42,436 nucleotides of DNA from Nitrospiraceae bacterium (GTDB lineage Bacteria > Nitrospirota > Thermodesulfovibrionia > UBA6902): assembly GCA_003599275.1 (NCBI GenBank), contig QZJG01000040.1:1-42436 (forward strand). Reading direction: 5' to 3'. The notes below the pieces were generated by a model, which made no database searches, had not been told where the DNA came from, and saw nothing but the letters and a program-made list of their open reading frames with translations. Positions 6,827 to 15,582 of this stretch are shown here, one piece after another. The position numbers and the translations under genes are program-made. Every line of letters begins with the position of its first letter. Position 1 is the stretch's first letter.

Positions 6827-9517
6827 TTACTTCTCTATCCTCACCGCGCAGGATTTGTATTCCGGAGTGCCTGTGATGGGGTCCCTGAAGCCGGAAGTGA
6901 GAATATTAGAGAGCGCTTCCCTGTGATGGAATGTCAAAAAGACATTGCCTGCCTGTGAACGGTCAGTAACTTTGGCTTTTACTTTTATCTCACCCCGTCT
7001 TGACGAGACCTTCACGTATTCTCCGTGGTTGATATTTAATTGCTTTGCATCCGCGGGATTTATCTCGAGCAGTTCTTCCGGGACCACATCATTGATTCCG
7101 GCAGAGCGCTTGGTCATGGAGCCGTTATTGTAATGTTCGCGGACCCTTCCCGTTATAAGAACATACGGGTATTGCTCGTCCGGCACTTCGCCGGAGCCTG
7201 AGTGATCGAGCGCAATGAACTTTGCCAGACCACCGGGTCTTGAGAACAGGTCCGTATAGAGGGTCGTCGTGCCGGGATGGTCCTTTGTGGGGCAAGGCCA
7301 CTGGATACCTCCATTATCGAGGCGATCATAACTGATGCCTCCATAAATCGGCACAAGGCTTGCGATTTCATCCATTATTTCTGACGGATGGTTGTAATTC
7401 ATCGGATAACCCATGAGGGTTGAAAGCCTGCTGAGGACCTGCCACTCCGCCATTCCGGAAAGGGGCTCTATCGCCTTTCTCACGCGCTGCACCCTGCGTT
7501 CGCCGTTTGTGAACGTGCCGTCCTTTTCAGCAAAGCTTGCGCCGGGGAGAATCACGTGCGCAAATTTGGTTGTCTCAGTATGAAAGATGTCCTGCACCAC
7601 AAGAAATTCCACCGCTTCCAGTGCGCCCCATACATGCTTAAGATCAGGGTCTGTCTGCGCCGGGTCTTCTCCTAATATGAATATCCCCTTGAAATTCCCC
7701 CTCCTGCATTCATCAAGCATCTCTACTGATTTGAGACCGGGTTTGGGGCTTATTTTCACTCCCCATGCCTTTTCAAACTTTTCGCGGCCCTTATCATCCG
7801 CAACCGACTGATATCCGGGAAGCGTGGCAGGCAATGGGCCCAGGTCTGATGCGCCCTGGACATTGTTCTGCCCTCTGAGCGCCATGATGCCCGTTGAAGG
7901 CCTGCCGAGTTGACCGCAGACAAGAGCGAGGTTGGCTATCGCCATTGCGTTTTCAGTACCGGTCCGGTGCTCGGTGACCCCGAGGCCGTAGACGATCATC
8001 GCCTTTTCCGCATGTGAATATAACCGGGCCGCTTCAATTATATTTTCCTTTGAAACCCCTGTAAGCTTCTCGACACGGTCCAGGTCATATTCTTTGACCT
8101 TTTCCCTGATCTCTTCAAAGCCCTCGGTCCTCTTTGCAATAAATTCTTTGTTCTCCCAGCCGTTTTGCAGTATCACATTTACAAGGCCGTTCATCATGGC
8201 GATATTACTGCCGGGCTTCAGGTTAAGCCAGACGTCGGCGCGCCTGGCCATCCAGGTCTTTCTCGGATCGCCGACAACAAGCTTTGCACCTTTGCGTAAT
8301 GCCTTTTTAAGCCAGTGTGAGACTATAGGATGTCCCTCTGTCGGATTTGATCCAAAGAGGAAAAGGGTATCGATATCCGGCATCTGGGACAATGAATTTG
8401 TGGCAGCTCCCGCTCCCAGGCTTGTTGCCAGACCGGCAACGGTGGGAGCGTGTCAGACACGGGCGCAATTGTCTACATTATTTGAGCCGATTGCGCATCT
8501 CACCCATTTTGAAAGCAGATAGTTTTCTTCGTTGGTACACCGGGACGATGAAAAACCCCCGACTTTCTCACGCCCGTATTTTTTGATAAGCTCGTTAAAC
8601 TTGTCCGCAACAAGCTCAAGGGCCTCATCCCAGCTCGCCTCGACGAACTTATCGCCCTTTCTGATAAGCGGGGTTTTTATCCTGTCGGGATGGTGTATGA
8701 AGTCGTAGCCGTATCTGCCCTTGATGCAGAGATTGCCCTGGTTCACAGGCGCTTCATAAGCGGAGGTCACTTTTACAACCTTGTTGTCTTTAACATTAAG
8801 ATAAAAATTACAGCCCGTGCCGCAGTAAGAGCAGGTGGTTTTGACCTTCTTCATCTCGTATGAACGGCCTTTGCCCCTTCCCTTCCTGTCGGTAAGGGCG
8901 CCCGTGGGACAGGTGGATACGCATTGTCCGCAGAATTCGCAATTCTCCAGTGTGCGGGGCTTTCTGAACGCCGTGTCGGGCATTGAATTGAACCCCCGGC
9001 CGGTAAGCTCGATAGTGCCCGCCATTACCACTTCATTGCATATCCTCGTGCAGCGTCCGCAGAGGATGCACTTGTTGGGTTCATATGTTATAAACGGGTT
9101 GTCTTCCCTGATGGGGAGGTCCCATTTCTCACCTTCGTAACGGCTGCCGTCTACTCCGTATTCATAAGACAGATTCTGAAGAGCGCAATCGCCGGTCTTC
9201 TCACACCTCATGCAGTCATTGGGATGGTTAGAGAGCAGGAGCTCGATTACATGCGCCCGCATCTTTCTGATAGTGTCGCTTTCAGTGACGACCTCCATGT
9301 TCTCCGCCACTGGAGTGGTGCATGCGGTAAGGGGCCTGGCAACTCCCTTGACCTCGACAATGCACAGCCTGCAGCCGCCGTACGGCTCAAGCCTTTCATC
9401 ATTGCAGAGGGTGGGGATATGCACGCCGGCTCTTTTTGCCGCCTTCAGTATCGTGTCCTCCCTGTTGCAGAGGGTCTCGGTCCCGTTTATCGTTATCTTT
9501 ATTTTATTGTCTGACAA
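6827..9517 (-). CDS. fdhA: Selenocysteine-containing NAD-type formate dehydrogenase alpha subunit (in-frame UGA)
   Basis: One gene of 896 residues including selenocysteine at residue 355, encoded by the TGA at 8455-8453. The frame is the same on both sides, and the peptide across the stop reads NCARV-U-HAPT, matching the conserved Sec/Cys site of formate dehydrogenases. A SECIS hairpin follows directly. Domains in order: N-terminal NuoG-like 2Fe-2S ferredoxin (CxxxxGGCRLC, about 38-52), His/Cys 4Fe-4S region (NDCMRCEKTGDC), two 4Fe-4S ferredoxin motifs (CILCGRCTRIC, CEFCGQCVSTC), the molybdopterin-domain 4Fe-4S (CSYCGTGC), the Mo/W-bisMGD catalytic domain, and a C-terminal dinucleotide-binding domain (EYKSCAVRIEK end). 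It oxidises formate, or reduces CO2, passing electrons to the NuoF/NuoE-like partners upstream. Cytoplasmic, no signal peptide. Confidence 0.95.
8412..8455 (-). promoter_or_regulatory. Bacterial SECIS element and Sec codon of the formate dehydrogenase
   Basis: On the minus strand, UGA (8455-8453) is followed by a lower stem GCTCCCA (8449-8443) with TGGGAGC (8418-8412) and an upper stem GTTGCC (8440-8435) with GGCAAC (8429-8424), closing a GGTCT loop (8434-8430). Eighteen bases separate UGA from GGTCT. As I recall it, the E. coli fdhF SECIS has the same loop and the same spacing. The element would bind SelB-GTP-Sec-tRNA. Confidence 0.93.
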
Positions 9518-9543
9518 ATCAACCTCCTGCTGAAAATTCCTTA

Positions 9544-11325
9544 TTACGTAATCGCGCTAAACGGACATGCCTCATAACACGCGCCGCATTTGATGCATTT
9601 ACCCTTGTCGATAGACGCGGGCTTTTTCTTCTCCCAGGTAATCGCACCGGAAGGACATGCCTTGAAGCACTTGCCGCACATCTTGCACATCTCGACGTTC
9701 ACTACGTAACGGCGCAGCGCCTTGCAAACGGACGCCGGACAGATGCCTTCTCTTATATGCGCTTCATATTCTTCCCTGAAGAACCTGACAGTAGAAAGCA
9801 CGGGATTGGGAGCTGACATGCCGAGTCCGCAAAGCGACGTTGCCTTTATATTTGTGCCGAGCTCAAGGAGCAGCTCGATGTCGCCTTCTTTGCCTTTGCC
9901 CTCTGTGATCCTTGTAAGTATCTCCAGCATCCTCTTTGTACCGACCCTGCAGGGGACGCACTTGCCGCAGGACTCGCTCTGTGTGAATGAGAGGAAAAAT
10001 TTCGACATGTCGACCATGCAGGTCGTCTCATCCATGACCACCATTCCGCCTGAACCCATCATGGAGCCGACGCCCATCAGGGACTCATAGTCAACGGGCA
10101 TGTCGATGTGCGACGCAGGTATGCAGCCCCCCGAAGGCCCTCCGGTCTGCACGGCCTTGAACTTGCGGTTTTTCTCGCATCCTCCACCGATATCGTAAAT
10201 GATTTCTTTCAGGGAAATCCCCATCGGCACCTCAATAAGCCCGGTGTTCTTTATCCTCCCCGTCAGGGCGAATACCTTTGTGCCTTTGCTCTTTTCCGTT
10301 CCGATGGAGGCATACCATTTTCCGCCGTTTGTGATAATGGCAGGCAGATTTGCCAGTGTCTCGACATTATTTATAACTGTGGGCTTGCCCCATAAACCCT
10401 TGTGAGCAGGGAATGGCGGCTTGGCGCGCGGCATGCCGCGCTTGCCTTCGATTGAGGCTATGAGGGCGGTCTCTTCGCCACAAATAAACGCCCCCGCCCC
10501 TTCTTTTATGCGGATGTCAAAGTCAAACCCGCTGCCGGAAATATTCTTGCCCAGAAAGCCCCTGCTGCGGGCGTCCGAGATAGCGATTTTTAAACGGTGT
10601 ATTGCGAGCGGATATTCCGCGCGTATATAAACATAGCCGTAACTTGCTCCGATGGCGTATCCGGCGATGATCATCCCCTCGATCACCGAATGAGGATTGC
10701 CTTCAATAACAGACCTGTCCATGAACGCGCCGGGGTCGCCTTCGTCGGCATTGCAGATGATGTATTTCGGATGTCCCTCCGCCTTTGAGCAGATTTCCCA
10801 CTTCAGCCCGGTGGGAAAACCGGCGCCGCCCCTTCCGCGAAGTCCGGAGGACTTTATCTCGTCAATGACTGCTGCAGGTTTTCCTGATAAGGCCTTTTTG
10901 GCGCCTTCGTATCCTCCGATTGCAAGATAGGCCTGAATATCTTCGGGGTCGATATGCCCGCACTGCTTAAGCAGTATCTTTGTCTGCCTGTCATGGAAGG
11001 AATGGTACTCAGGTCCCACAAGCCATTCTTTCACGGGCTCGCCTTTTAGAATGTGCTCTTCGACAATCCTGCCCACCTTGTCCGTAGAGATAAGCTGGTA
11101 GGTCTCGGACTTGCCGCCGATGATGATATCGACAAGCACGTCTTTTGCGCAAAAGCCCCGGCAGCCTGTTTTGTTGACGCACTTCTTTACGATCTCGGCC
11201 TCTATGCCCCGGTCTCCGAGCTGCCTGCCGAACTCATCGATTACTTCCTGACTGCCGGCTGCAAGCCCTCCTGTCCCGACACATACGCGTATTAGCAGGT
11301 CCTTTACATTTGTTGCATCAGACAT
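9544..11325 (-). CDS. NuoF-like NADH/FMN subunit of the formate dehydrogenase complex
   Basis: 593 residues. Residues 1 to about 110 form a thioredoxin-like 2Fe-2S domain (RVCVGTGGLAAGS; CVNKTGCRGFC). The 51-kDa NuoF core follows with the FMN/NADH motif GRGGAGFPTGLKWE and NADEGDPGAFMDR, then an SLBB domain, then the 4Fe-4S site ESCGKCVPCRVGT. The C-terminus adds two 4Fe-4S ferredoxin motifs (CKMCGKCFKACP, CIKCGACYEACP). This is the architecture of HndC/HydB/FdhB proteins in NAD-linked and electron-bifurcating hydrogenases and formate dehydrogenases. It would transfer electrons between FdhA and NAD, possibly also ferredoxin. ATG at 11325; nine bases after the NuoE-like gene stop and 26 before fdhA. 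Confidence 0.93.
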   Translation of the reverse strand: MSDATNVKDLLIRVCVGTGGLAAGSQEVIDEFGRQLGDRGIEAEIVKKCVNKTGCRGFCAKDVLVDIIIGGKSETYQLISTDKVGRIVEEHILKGEPVKEWLVGPEYHSFHDRQTKILLKQCGHIDPEDIQAYLAIGGYEGAKKALSGKPAAVIDEIKSSGLRGRGGAGFPTGLKWEICSKAEGHPKYIICNADEGDPGAFMDRSVIEGNPHSVIEGMIIAGYAIGASYGYVYIRAEYPLAIHRLKIAISDARSRGFLGKNISGSGFDFDIRIKEGAGAFICGEETALIASIEGKRGMPRAKPPFPAHKGLWGKPTVINNVETLANLPAIITNGGKWYASIGTEKSKGTKVFALTGRIKNTGLIEVPMGISLKEIIYDIGGGCEKNRKFKAVQTGGPSGGCIPASHIDMPVDYESLMGVGSMMGSGGMVVMDETTCMVDMSKFFLSFTQSESCGKCVPCRVGTKRMLEILTRITEGKGKEGDIELLLELGTNIKATSLCGLGMSAPNPVLSTVRFFREEYEAHIREGICPASVCKALRRYVVNVEMCKMCGKCFKACPSGAITWEKKKPASIDKGKCIKCGACYEACPFSAIT

Positions 11326-11334
11326 ATTGTTCCT

Positions 11335-11793
11335 TTATCCTTTATCAAGTTCTTTCAGCATCTCGGAGGCCTTTTCGAGTGTCATCTTTCCAAAGACCTT
11401 TTTGTTGCCGATAAAAACAGGCGCGATGCTGCACGCGCCCACACATGCGATGGTCTCGACTGTGAACTTCCCGTCAGTGCTTGTGGTCTCTCCTGCCGGT
11501 ATTTTCAGCTCTTCCCTCACCCTGTTGATGATCCCGGCGGAGCCTTTTACATGACATGCAGTACCGCAGCAGGCTGTAATAATATTTTTGCCGCGGGGCT
11601 TCAGATAAAACTGCGCATAAAAAGTCGTCACTCCAAAGAAGCTGCTCGCAGGGATATTGAGCCTTTCAGAAAACCAGAACACAGCGTCCTCCGGAATGTA
11701 TCCATAGGCCTCCTGCACGTCCTGCAATATGGAAATGACACTGCCTTTTTCCCGGTCGTATTTATCCAGGATCTGTTCGTTTTTTTCTGTCAT
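11335..11793 (-). CDS. NuoE-like 2Fe-2S subunit of the formate dehydrogenase complex
   Basis: A 152-residue 24-kDa-subunit protein (NuoE/HndA family). N-terminal helices EAYGYIPEDAVFWFSERLNIP are followed by a thioredoxin-fold 2Fe-2S domain with ligands in CCGTACHVKG and ETIACVGACSIAP, the usual C-x4-C ... C-x3-C set. It forms the electron relay to the NuoF-like subunit encoded next. The FVETxxCxGxC-type motif is intact. The gene sits between the NrfD-like membrane gene and nuoF-like gene with short gaps (21 and 9 bases), in one operon. Confidence 0.93.
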   Translation of the reverse strand: MTEKNEQILDKYDREKGSVISILQDVQEAYGYIPEDAVFWFSERLNIPASSFFGVTTFYAQFYLKPRGKNIITACCGTACHVKGSAGIINRVREELKIPAGETTSTDGKFTVETIACVGACSIAPVFIGNKKVFGKMTLEKASEMLKELDKG

Positions 11794-11814
11794 AAGACCG
11801 CCTTTTTCAGCAAC

Positions 11815-13077
11815 CTAATGCGACGTCTCCCCGATAAATACCGGGAATATTTTATTAAGCAGCCAGAAAAGCACGTATGGCGTTGCCATAACTGTTAATG
11901 CCCCGAAGACCCCTTCTTTATAAGTCTCCATATTGTGCGGAATTACAGGCAGCACGTAATGCATATATCCCGCGAAGGTAAGTGAGAACGACTGGCCGCC
12001 GATAACGACATTCCATCTCATCATGAACACTCCGAAAAGCACGAGCAGCGTGCCGATTACGGTCCTTCTTATTGTCAATCCCGGCAGCAGGAACATGGCA
12101 AAAGGCAGAAGATTGCCGATGAGATACTGCAGGATAAATATGTTTGCAAAATCCTTTCCGTATATAACGCTCCTTAAGATGTCCCACGACTTGACCGCTG
12201 TATAACCCCTGAAAATAAGATCAAGCAGTTCAAGGCTGATGGCAAATATCATGAAAAGCAGGAGATATCTTGAAGTAAGCTTGATCTCGTTTATCTCTGC
12301 GCTCTTAAGGTCATCGGGGGTAACATGAAAGCGGGAAGGCTTCTTCCGGTCTGCCAATAACTTCCTCAGCTCCATAACAATGATATAAGTCAGCATGCAA
12401 AGGGCCACCCCTGAGACAATCGCGGACATTATAAATATAACGGGCATGAGAGGCGTCATCCAGAGGGCGTTTGCCTTGACCGAGCCGAAGATAAAGCCTG
12501 CGTAGCCGTGTAGAAAACATGCTATCGGGATGCCGATGCTCGCAAGGAGTTTGACCGACTTCTCATCTCTTGCGATTGCTTCCTCGCTTATGTCGTATGC
12601 GCCGAACGTCAGAAAGTTATTTACAAAATACCGGACGTTCTCGGACATGGTTTTGTCCGCCTTGTCCCGCAGCGAAAGCGCTGTCTTTACAAGGTGCTCC
12701 CGGTATACAAACCATATTTCATAAGCAACTAAAGCCCCGTACGTTGCAAACACGAGACCAAAGGCCGCAATTGCCGACGTAAAATGCGGCGTCATAAAAA
12801 CATTGATGTTTCTTTGGGCCTGCTGCAGATGAAAAAGCAGCGGCAGCGGGGCCACAGGCAATAAGGCAAAGGAGAATACAAGGGCAAAGCGCGCCATGTC
12901 CTTCAACTGTTTTATCCCGAAGACGTGGTAAAGGGACGAGAGCACAAAGGCCCCCGCTACAAGCCCTGTCATAAACGGATACATGACTATCTGAATAGTC
13001 CAGTAAATGTATTCATTCGGGTACGTAAAGAGCTCTTTTAAGGTCCAGGCCTCTCCGTGAACTTCTATCGGTATCAT
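11815..13077 (-). CDS. NrfD/PsrC-like integral membrane quinone-interacting subunit
   Basis: A 420-residue polytopic protein with around nine or ten hydrophobic stretches, of the NrfD/PsrC/HybB type. The N-terminal signature WTIQIVMYPFMTGLVAGAFV is followed by conserved polar membrane segments, and HGYAGFIFGS sits mid-protein. Family role: menaquinol oxidation or quinone reduction, sending electrons to or from an associated periplasmic ferredoxin-like subunit, sometimes with proton movement. The ferredoxin gene ends one base before this start. No heme or Cys ligands are seen, as expected. Partner assignment comes from gene order and is strong. Confidence 0.88.
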   Translation of the reverse strand: MIPIEVHGEAWTLKELFTYPNEYIYWTIQIVMYPFMTGLVAGAFVLSSLYHVFGIKQLKDMARFALVFSFALLPVAPLPLLFHLQQAQRNINVFMTPHFTSAIAAFGLVFATYGALVAYEIWFVYREHLVKTALSLRDKADKTMSENVRYFVNNFLTFGAYDISEEAIARDEKSVKLLASIGIPIACFLHGYAGFIFGSVKANALWMTPLMPVIFIMSAIVSGVALCMLTYIIVMELRKLLADRKKPSRFHVTPDDLKSAEINEIKLTSRYLLLFMIFAISLELLDLIFRGYTAVKSWDILRSVIYGKDFANIFILQYLIGNLLPFAMFLLPGLTIRRTVIGTLLVLFGVFMMRWNVVIGGQSFSLTFAGYMHYVLPVIPHNMETYKEGVFGALTVMATPYVLFWLLNKIFPVFIGETSH

Positions 13078-13078
13078 A

Positions 13079-13858
13079 TTACCTTACCTCCTTGCTCATG
13101 CCTAAATAATAGACCTGAGGATTTGTCCCGTATTCTTCCTTCAGCACGGCAATTCTTTCGTTCTGTATGATCTTTGTGACCGGGTCATCGGGGTCCTTTA
13201 TATTTCCTATCATTCTTGCATCAAAAGGACATGCCTCGACACACGCAGTCTTCATCCCTTTTGTTATCCTGTGATAGCAGAAATTGCATTTCTCCGCCAC
13301 CCTATGAACGGGATGAAAGAACCTTACTCCGTAAGGGCAGGCCATAATGCAGTATCCGCAGCCGATGCACCATTTCCTGTCCACAAGCACGACACCGTCC
13401 TCTGTTTTGTATGTAGCGCCGACGGGGCATACCTGAACACACGGGGGGCTCTCACACTGATTACAGAGCTTCGGCACAAAAAACGCTTTCTGAATTTCCT
13501 CATCTTTTATATCGTGAAACCCCTTTTCGCCGCGGTCGATCTTTTTGCCGGTAAAGCCGTCGCGCGCGCCTTTGGGTGAATCCGCAAATACCTGGCCGTC
13601 TTTTGTAAGCACATATCTCTCAACCCAGGTCCTTGTAATATTTGCATCGTAAGGCACTTCGTTTTCGTCTTTGCAGGCCTTTACGCACATGCCGCAGCCG
13701 ACACATTTTTTCGTATCTACAATAAATACCCATCTGATGTTCTGCTTTTCGAATCTTTCAGGAAAAAGCGTATCCGCGGCGCTTATTATTTTAGCGGACG
13801 CCAGGGGCACTGCAGCCCCGGCTATTGAAACTTTAATGAGGTCCCTTCTTGTAATCAT
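13079..13858 (-). CDS. Tat-exported four-cluster ferredoxin-like subunit (NrfC/PsrB/DsrO type)
   Basis: A 259-residue protein with a twin-arginine start (MITRRDLIKVSIAGAAV), so it folds in the cytoplasm and is exported. It carries four 4Fe-4S Cys groups: CVGCGMCVKAC, CNQCESPPCVQVC, CIGCGYCIMAC, and CNFCYHRI with CVEACP. This is the usual partner of NrfD-like membrane subunits, carrying electrons between the quinone site and periplasmic cytochromes. Its ATG overlaps the stop of the tetraheme cytochrome gene (ATGA at 13858-13855), which suggests translational coupling. No molybdopterin catalytic subunit is encoded beside it, unlike in PsrABC or Phs operons. Confidence 0.92.
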   Translation of the reverse strand: MITRRDLIKVSIAGAAVPLASAKIISAADTLFPERFEKQNIRWVFIVDTKKCVGCGMCVKACKDENEVPYDANITRTWVERYVLTKDGQVFADSPKGARDGFTGKKIDRGEKGFHDIKDEEIQKAFFVPKLCNQCESPPCVQVCPVGATYKTEDGVVLVDRKWCIGCGYCIMACPYGVRFFHPVHRVAEKCNFCYHRITKGMKTACVEACPFDARMIGNIKDPDDPVTKIIQNERIAVLKEEYGTNPQVYYLGMSKEVR

Positions 13859-14331
13859 TTCAATCCCTCCAAACTCGGCTTATGCGGATTATGACACATG
13901 GAACATTCCATGTCCGGGTTGTGTTTGTCCGGGTCTATTCCTCGTATGTTTATCCTGTCCGATTGCGGATAAGGCAATGAAGAATGACACCTCAGGCAAA
14001 GCCCCCTGCCTTTGTCAACAACCAGTTTGGGCGGGTCCGAGGGATGGTCGAGGGCAGGCCCGTGACAGTTCTCACACTTTATTATTGCATGCGGGGCCTG
14101 CATCAGGCTTTCGTACTTGTCGCTGTGGCAGTCCTTGCAATACTCGTTGTCAAACCTGTATTTGACCTTGAATGCCTTCCATTCCTCTTCGTTACCTTTT
14201 CTGTGCCATCCGTACATATAGCTTTCGCCATGGGTGCCAAAATCCTTCGGCACATAAAACTCCCTGAATATCAGGACGGCGATAACGAGACCTATGATCA
14301 CGTAGAGCGGACGAAAAACATAATTTTTCAC
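13855..14331 (-). CDS. Membrane-anchored tetraheme cytochrome c
   Basis: A 158-residue protein with an N-terminal uncleaved-looking hydrophobic anchor (residues 7-24) and four heme motifs: CKDCH (65), CENCH (86), CLRCH (112) and CSMCH (143). The last is followed by NPH, the doubled CxxCHxPH style of NrfB/DmsE-like and decaheme domains. Located in the periplasm, it would exchange electrons with the ferredoxin-like and 11-heme partners. Start ATG at 14331 has GGGAATG upstream with a plausible GGAGGGAAT Shine-Dalgarno. No specific named family is recognised. Confidence 0.88.
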   Translation of the reverse strand: MKNYVFRPLYVIIGLVIAVLIFREFYVPKDFGTHGESYMYGWHRKGNEEEWKAFKVKYRFDNEYCKDCHSDKYESLMQAPHAIIKCENCHGPALDHPSDPPKLVVDKGRGLCLRCHSSLPYPQSDRINIRGIDPDKHNPDMECSMCHNPHKPSLEGLK

Positions 14332-14389
14332 TCCATTCCCTCCTTAGCTTTTAGCGTGCAGCACGTTTCCGTTTAGATTGTTGAACAAA

Positions 14390-15382
14390 TCATGAGCCTA
14401 TAAATTTTTTAGGCGATCTGTATTCATGGCATTTCGTACAGTCTTTCCTTGCCTGCTTTTCTGAAACGCGCCATTCGTGCGGCTTATGACATTCCACGCA
14501 CTTCATGCCCATTGTTTTGACATGCATTTCGTGTTTACCCACCTGAAGCTGGTCGCTGTGGCATCTTGTAAGACAGTCGCCCCAGTCCGGCCTGACCTTT
14601 GTATGCGGCTTATGGCATTCATAACAGTAAAACTGCATCGGGGCATCGGACGGCACATTTATTTTTTGCGCCTTCCTGACAACCTCTGTTGAAGGCATAA
14701 AGTGTTTTACATCCATGGTATTGTCAGCGGACAATTCCGTTCTTACCGATTCGTTGCCATGACAGAAAAGGCACTTCTTCCTGCCCGGCTTCAGGTCCAC
14801 GGTCCTGTCGGTATGACAGTTCAGGCAGGCAAGTTTTGACATACCTTCACCGTGCACCTCCCTGTTTTGATGGCAGGTAATGCAATACCTTTCCTCAAGC
14901 GTAAACTGATGTGTCCTGTATCCGTGACACTTGGAACATTCCACCTGCTCCATAAAGACATGTTTTGCATGATACCTTGAGTGGCTGACATTTGGGGCAT
15001 TGGGATATTTTTCATCTTTTTCCCAGTGACATGTTATACAGAGTTTCCACGGGACGATGATCTTGCCGTGCCTTTCCGGGACCGATTTGGGTCTGTGAAG
15101 GACAAAGCTGACAAGCAGCTTGTTCTTATCGACGATCCCGAGCTTGTGACAATCATGACAGTTGATGTCCTTATGCTCGCTTTGGGCCCATGCATCGAAT
15201 GCCGGCTGCATCAAATGGCAGCTTACGCAAAATTTCGGATTGTTCTCGGTGAAATCATAAAACCTGAAAGAAACGTAACCGCCCCCGATTATGATTATAA
15301 GCACAAGAGACGGTATGAGTATTTTGCCGACCGCCGGCATCTGTTTGTGTATTTCCCTGAGCCACTTGATAGGGTTAAACAT
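14390..15382 (-). CDS. NapC/NirT-anchored multiheme cytochrome c, 10 CxxCH plus one CxxxCH
   Basis: A 330-residue protein with an N-terminal membrane helix (about 18-38). The first heme motif, CVSCHLM (52), is followed by the NapC/NirT style of early heme with nearby Met. Further CxxCH sites start at residues 75, 115, 149, 167, 186, 204, 253, 295 and 315. One extra site, CLTRCH at 270, has three residues between the cysteines. That gives up to 11 hemes in the periplasm. It is the first gene of the formate dehydrogenase operon, with GGAGGAG before the ATG at 15382. Likely role: quinol-linked electron transfer across the periplasm to or from an unknown terminal partner. Confidence 0.9.
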   Translation of the reverse strand: MFNPIKWLREIHKQMPAVGKILIPSLVLIIIIGGGYVSFRFYDFTENNPKFCVSCHLMQPAFDAWAQSEHKDINCHDCHKLGIVDKNKLLVSFVLHRPKSVPERHGKIIVPWKLCITCHWEKDEKYPNAPNVSHSRYHAKHVFMEQVECSKCHGYRTHQFTLEERYCITCHQNREVHGEGMSKLACLNCHTDRTVDLKPGRKKCLFCHGNESVRTELSADNTMDVKHFMPSTEVVRKAQKINVPSDAPMQFYCYECHKPHTKVRPDWGDCLTRCHSDQLQVGKHEMHVKTMGMKCVECHKPHEWRVSEKQARKDCTKCHEYRSPKKFIGS

Positions 15383-15448
15383 ATTTTTCTCCTCCGTTTT
15401 TATCTGGATTTAATTGAGAGCGTTTATTCGATTAACGAGCATATGGAT

Positions 15449-15465
15449 TGTGACCCAAAGTCACA
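15449..15465. promoter_or_regulatory. Palindromic operator candidate at the formate dehydrogenase operon promoter
   Basis: TGTGAC-N5-GTCACA is a perfect inverted repeat just downstream of the predicted -10. The half-sites resemble CRP/FNR-family boxes (TGTGA...TCACA), but the spacing is one base longer than the E. coli CRP site. At this place a bound protein would most simply repress. Confidence 0.55.
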
Positions 15466-15471
15466 GCGAAT

Positions 15472-15501
15472 AGGATAACTTTCCTGAAATATTTTTGTCA
15501 A
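15472..15501 (-). promoter_or_regulatory. Sigma70-type promoter of the respiratory operon
   Basis: Perfect -35 TTGACA (15501-15496), 18-base spacer, -10 TATCCT (15477-15472). It lies about 90 bases upstream of the 11-heme cytochrome start, leaving a long 5' leader that contains the operator candidate. Confidence 0.6.
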
Positions 15502-15582
15502 TTTGTTATACAGTCATTAGGATTTTTTAATAAAATTTATGCCGGGGGACTCTCTTCACCTGCCGCAAACAGCAAACTGTGT

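Noticed and set aside
8393..8455. Break in the formate dehydrogenase reading frame, which could be a pseudogene or two genes
   Set aside because: Same frame on both sides, the stop is UGA at the Sec position and a SECIS hairpin follows, so it is one selenoprotein.
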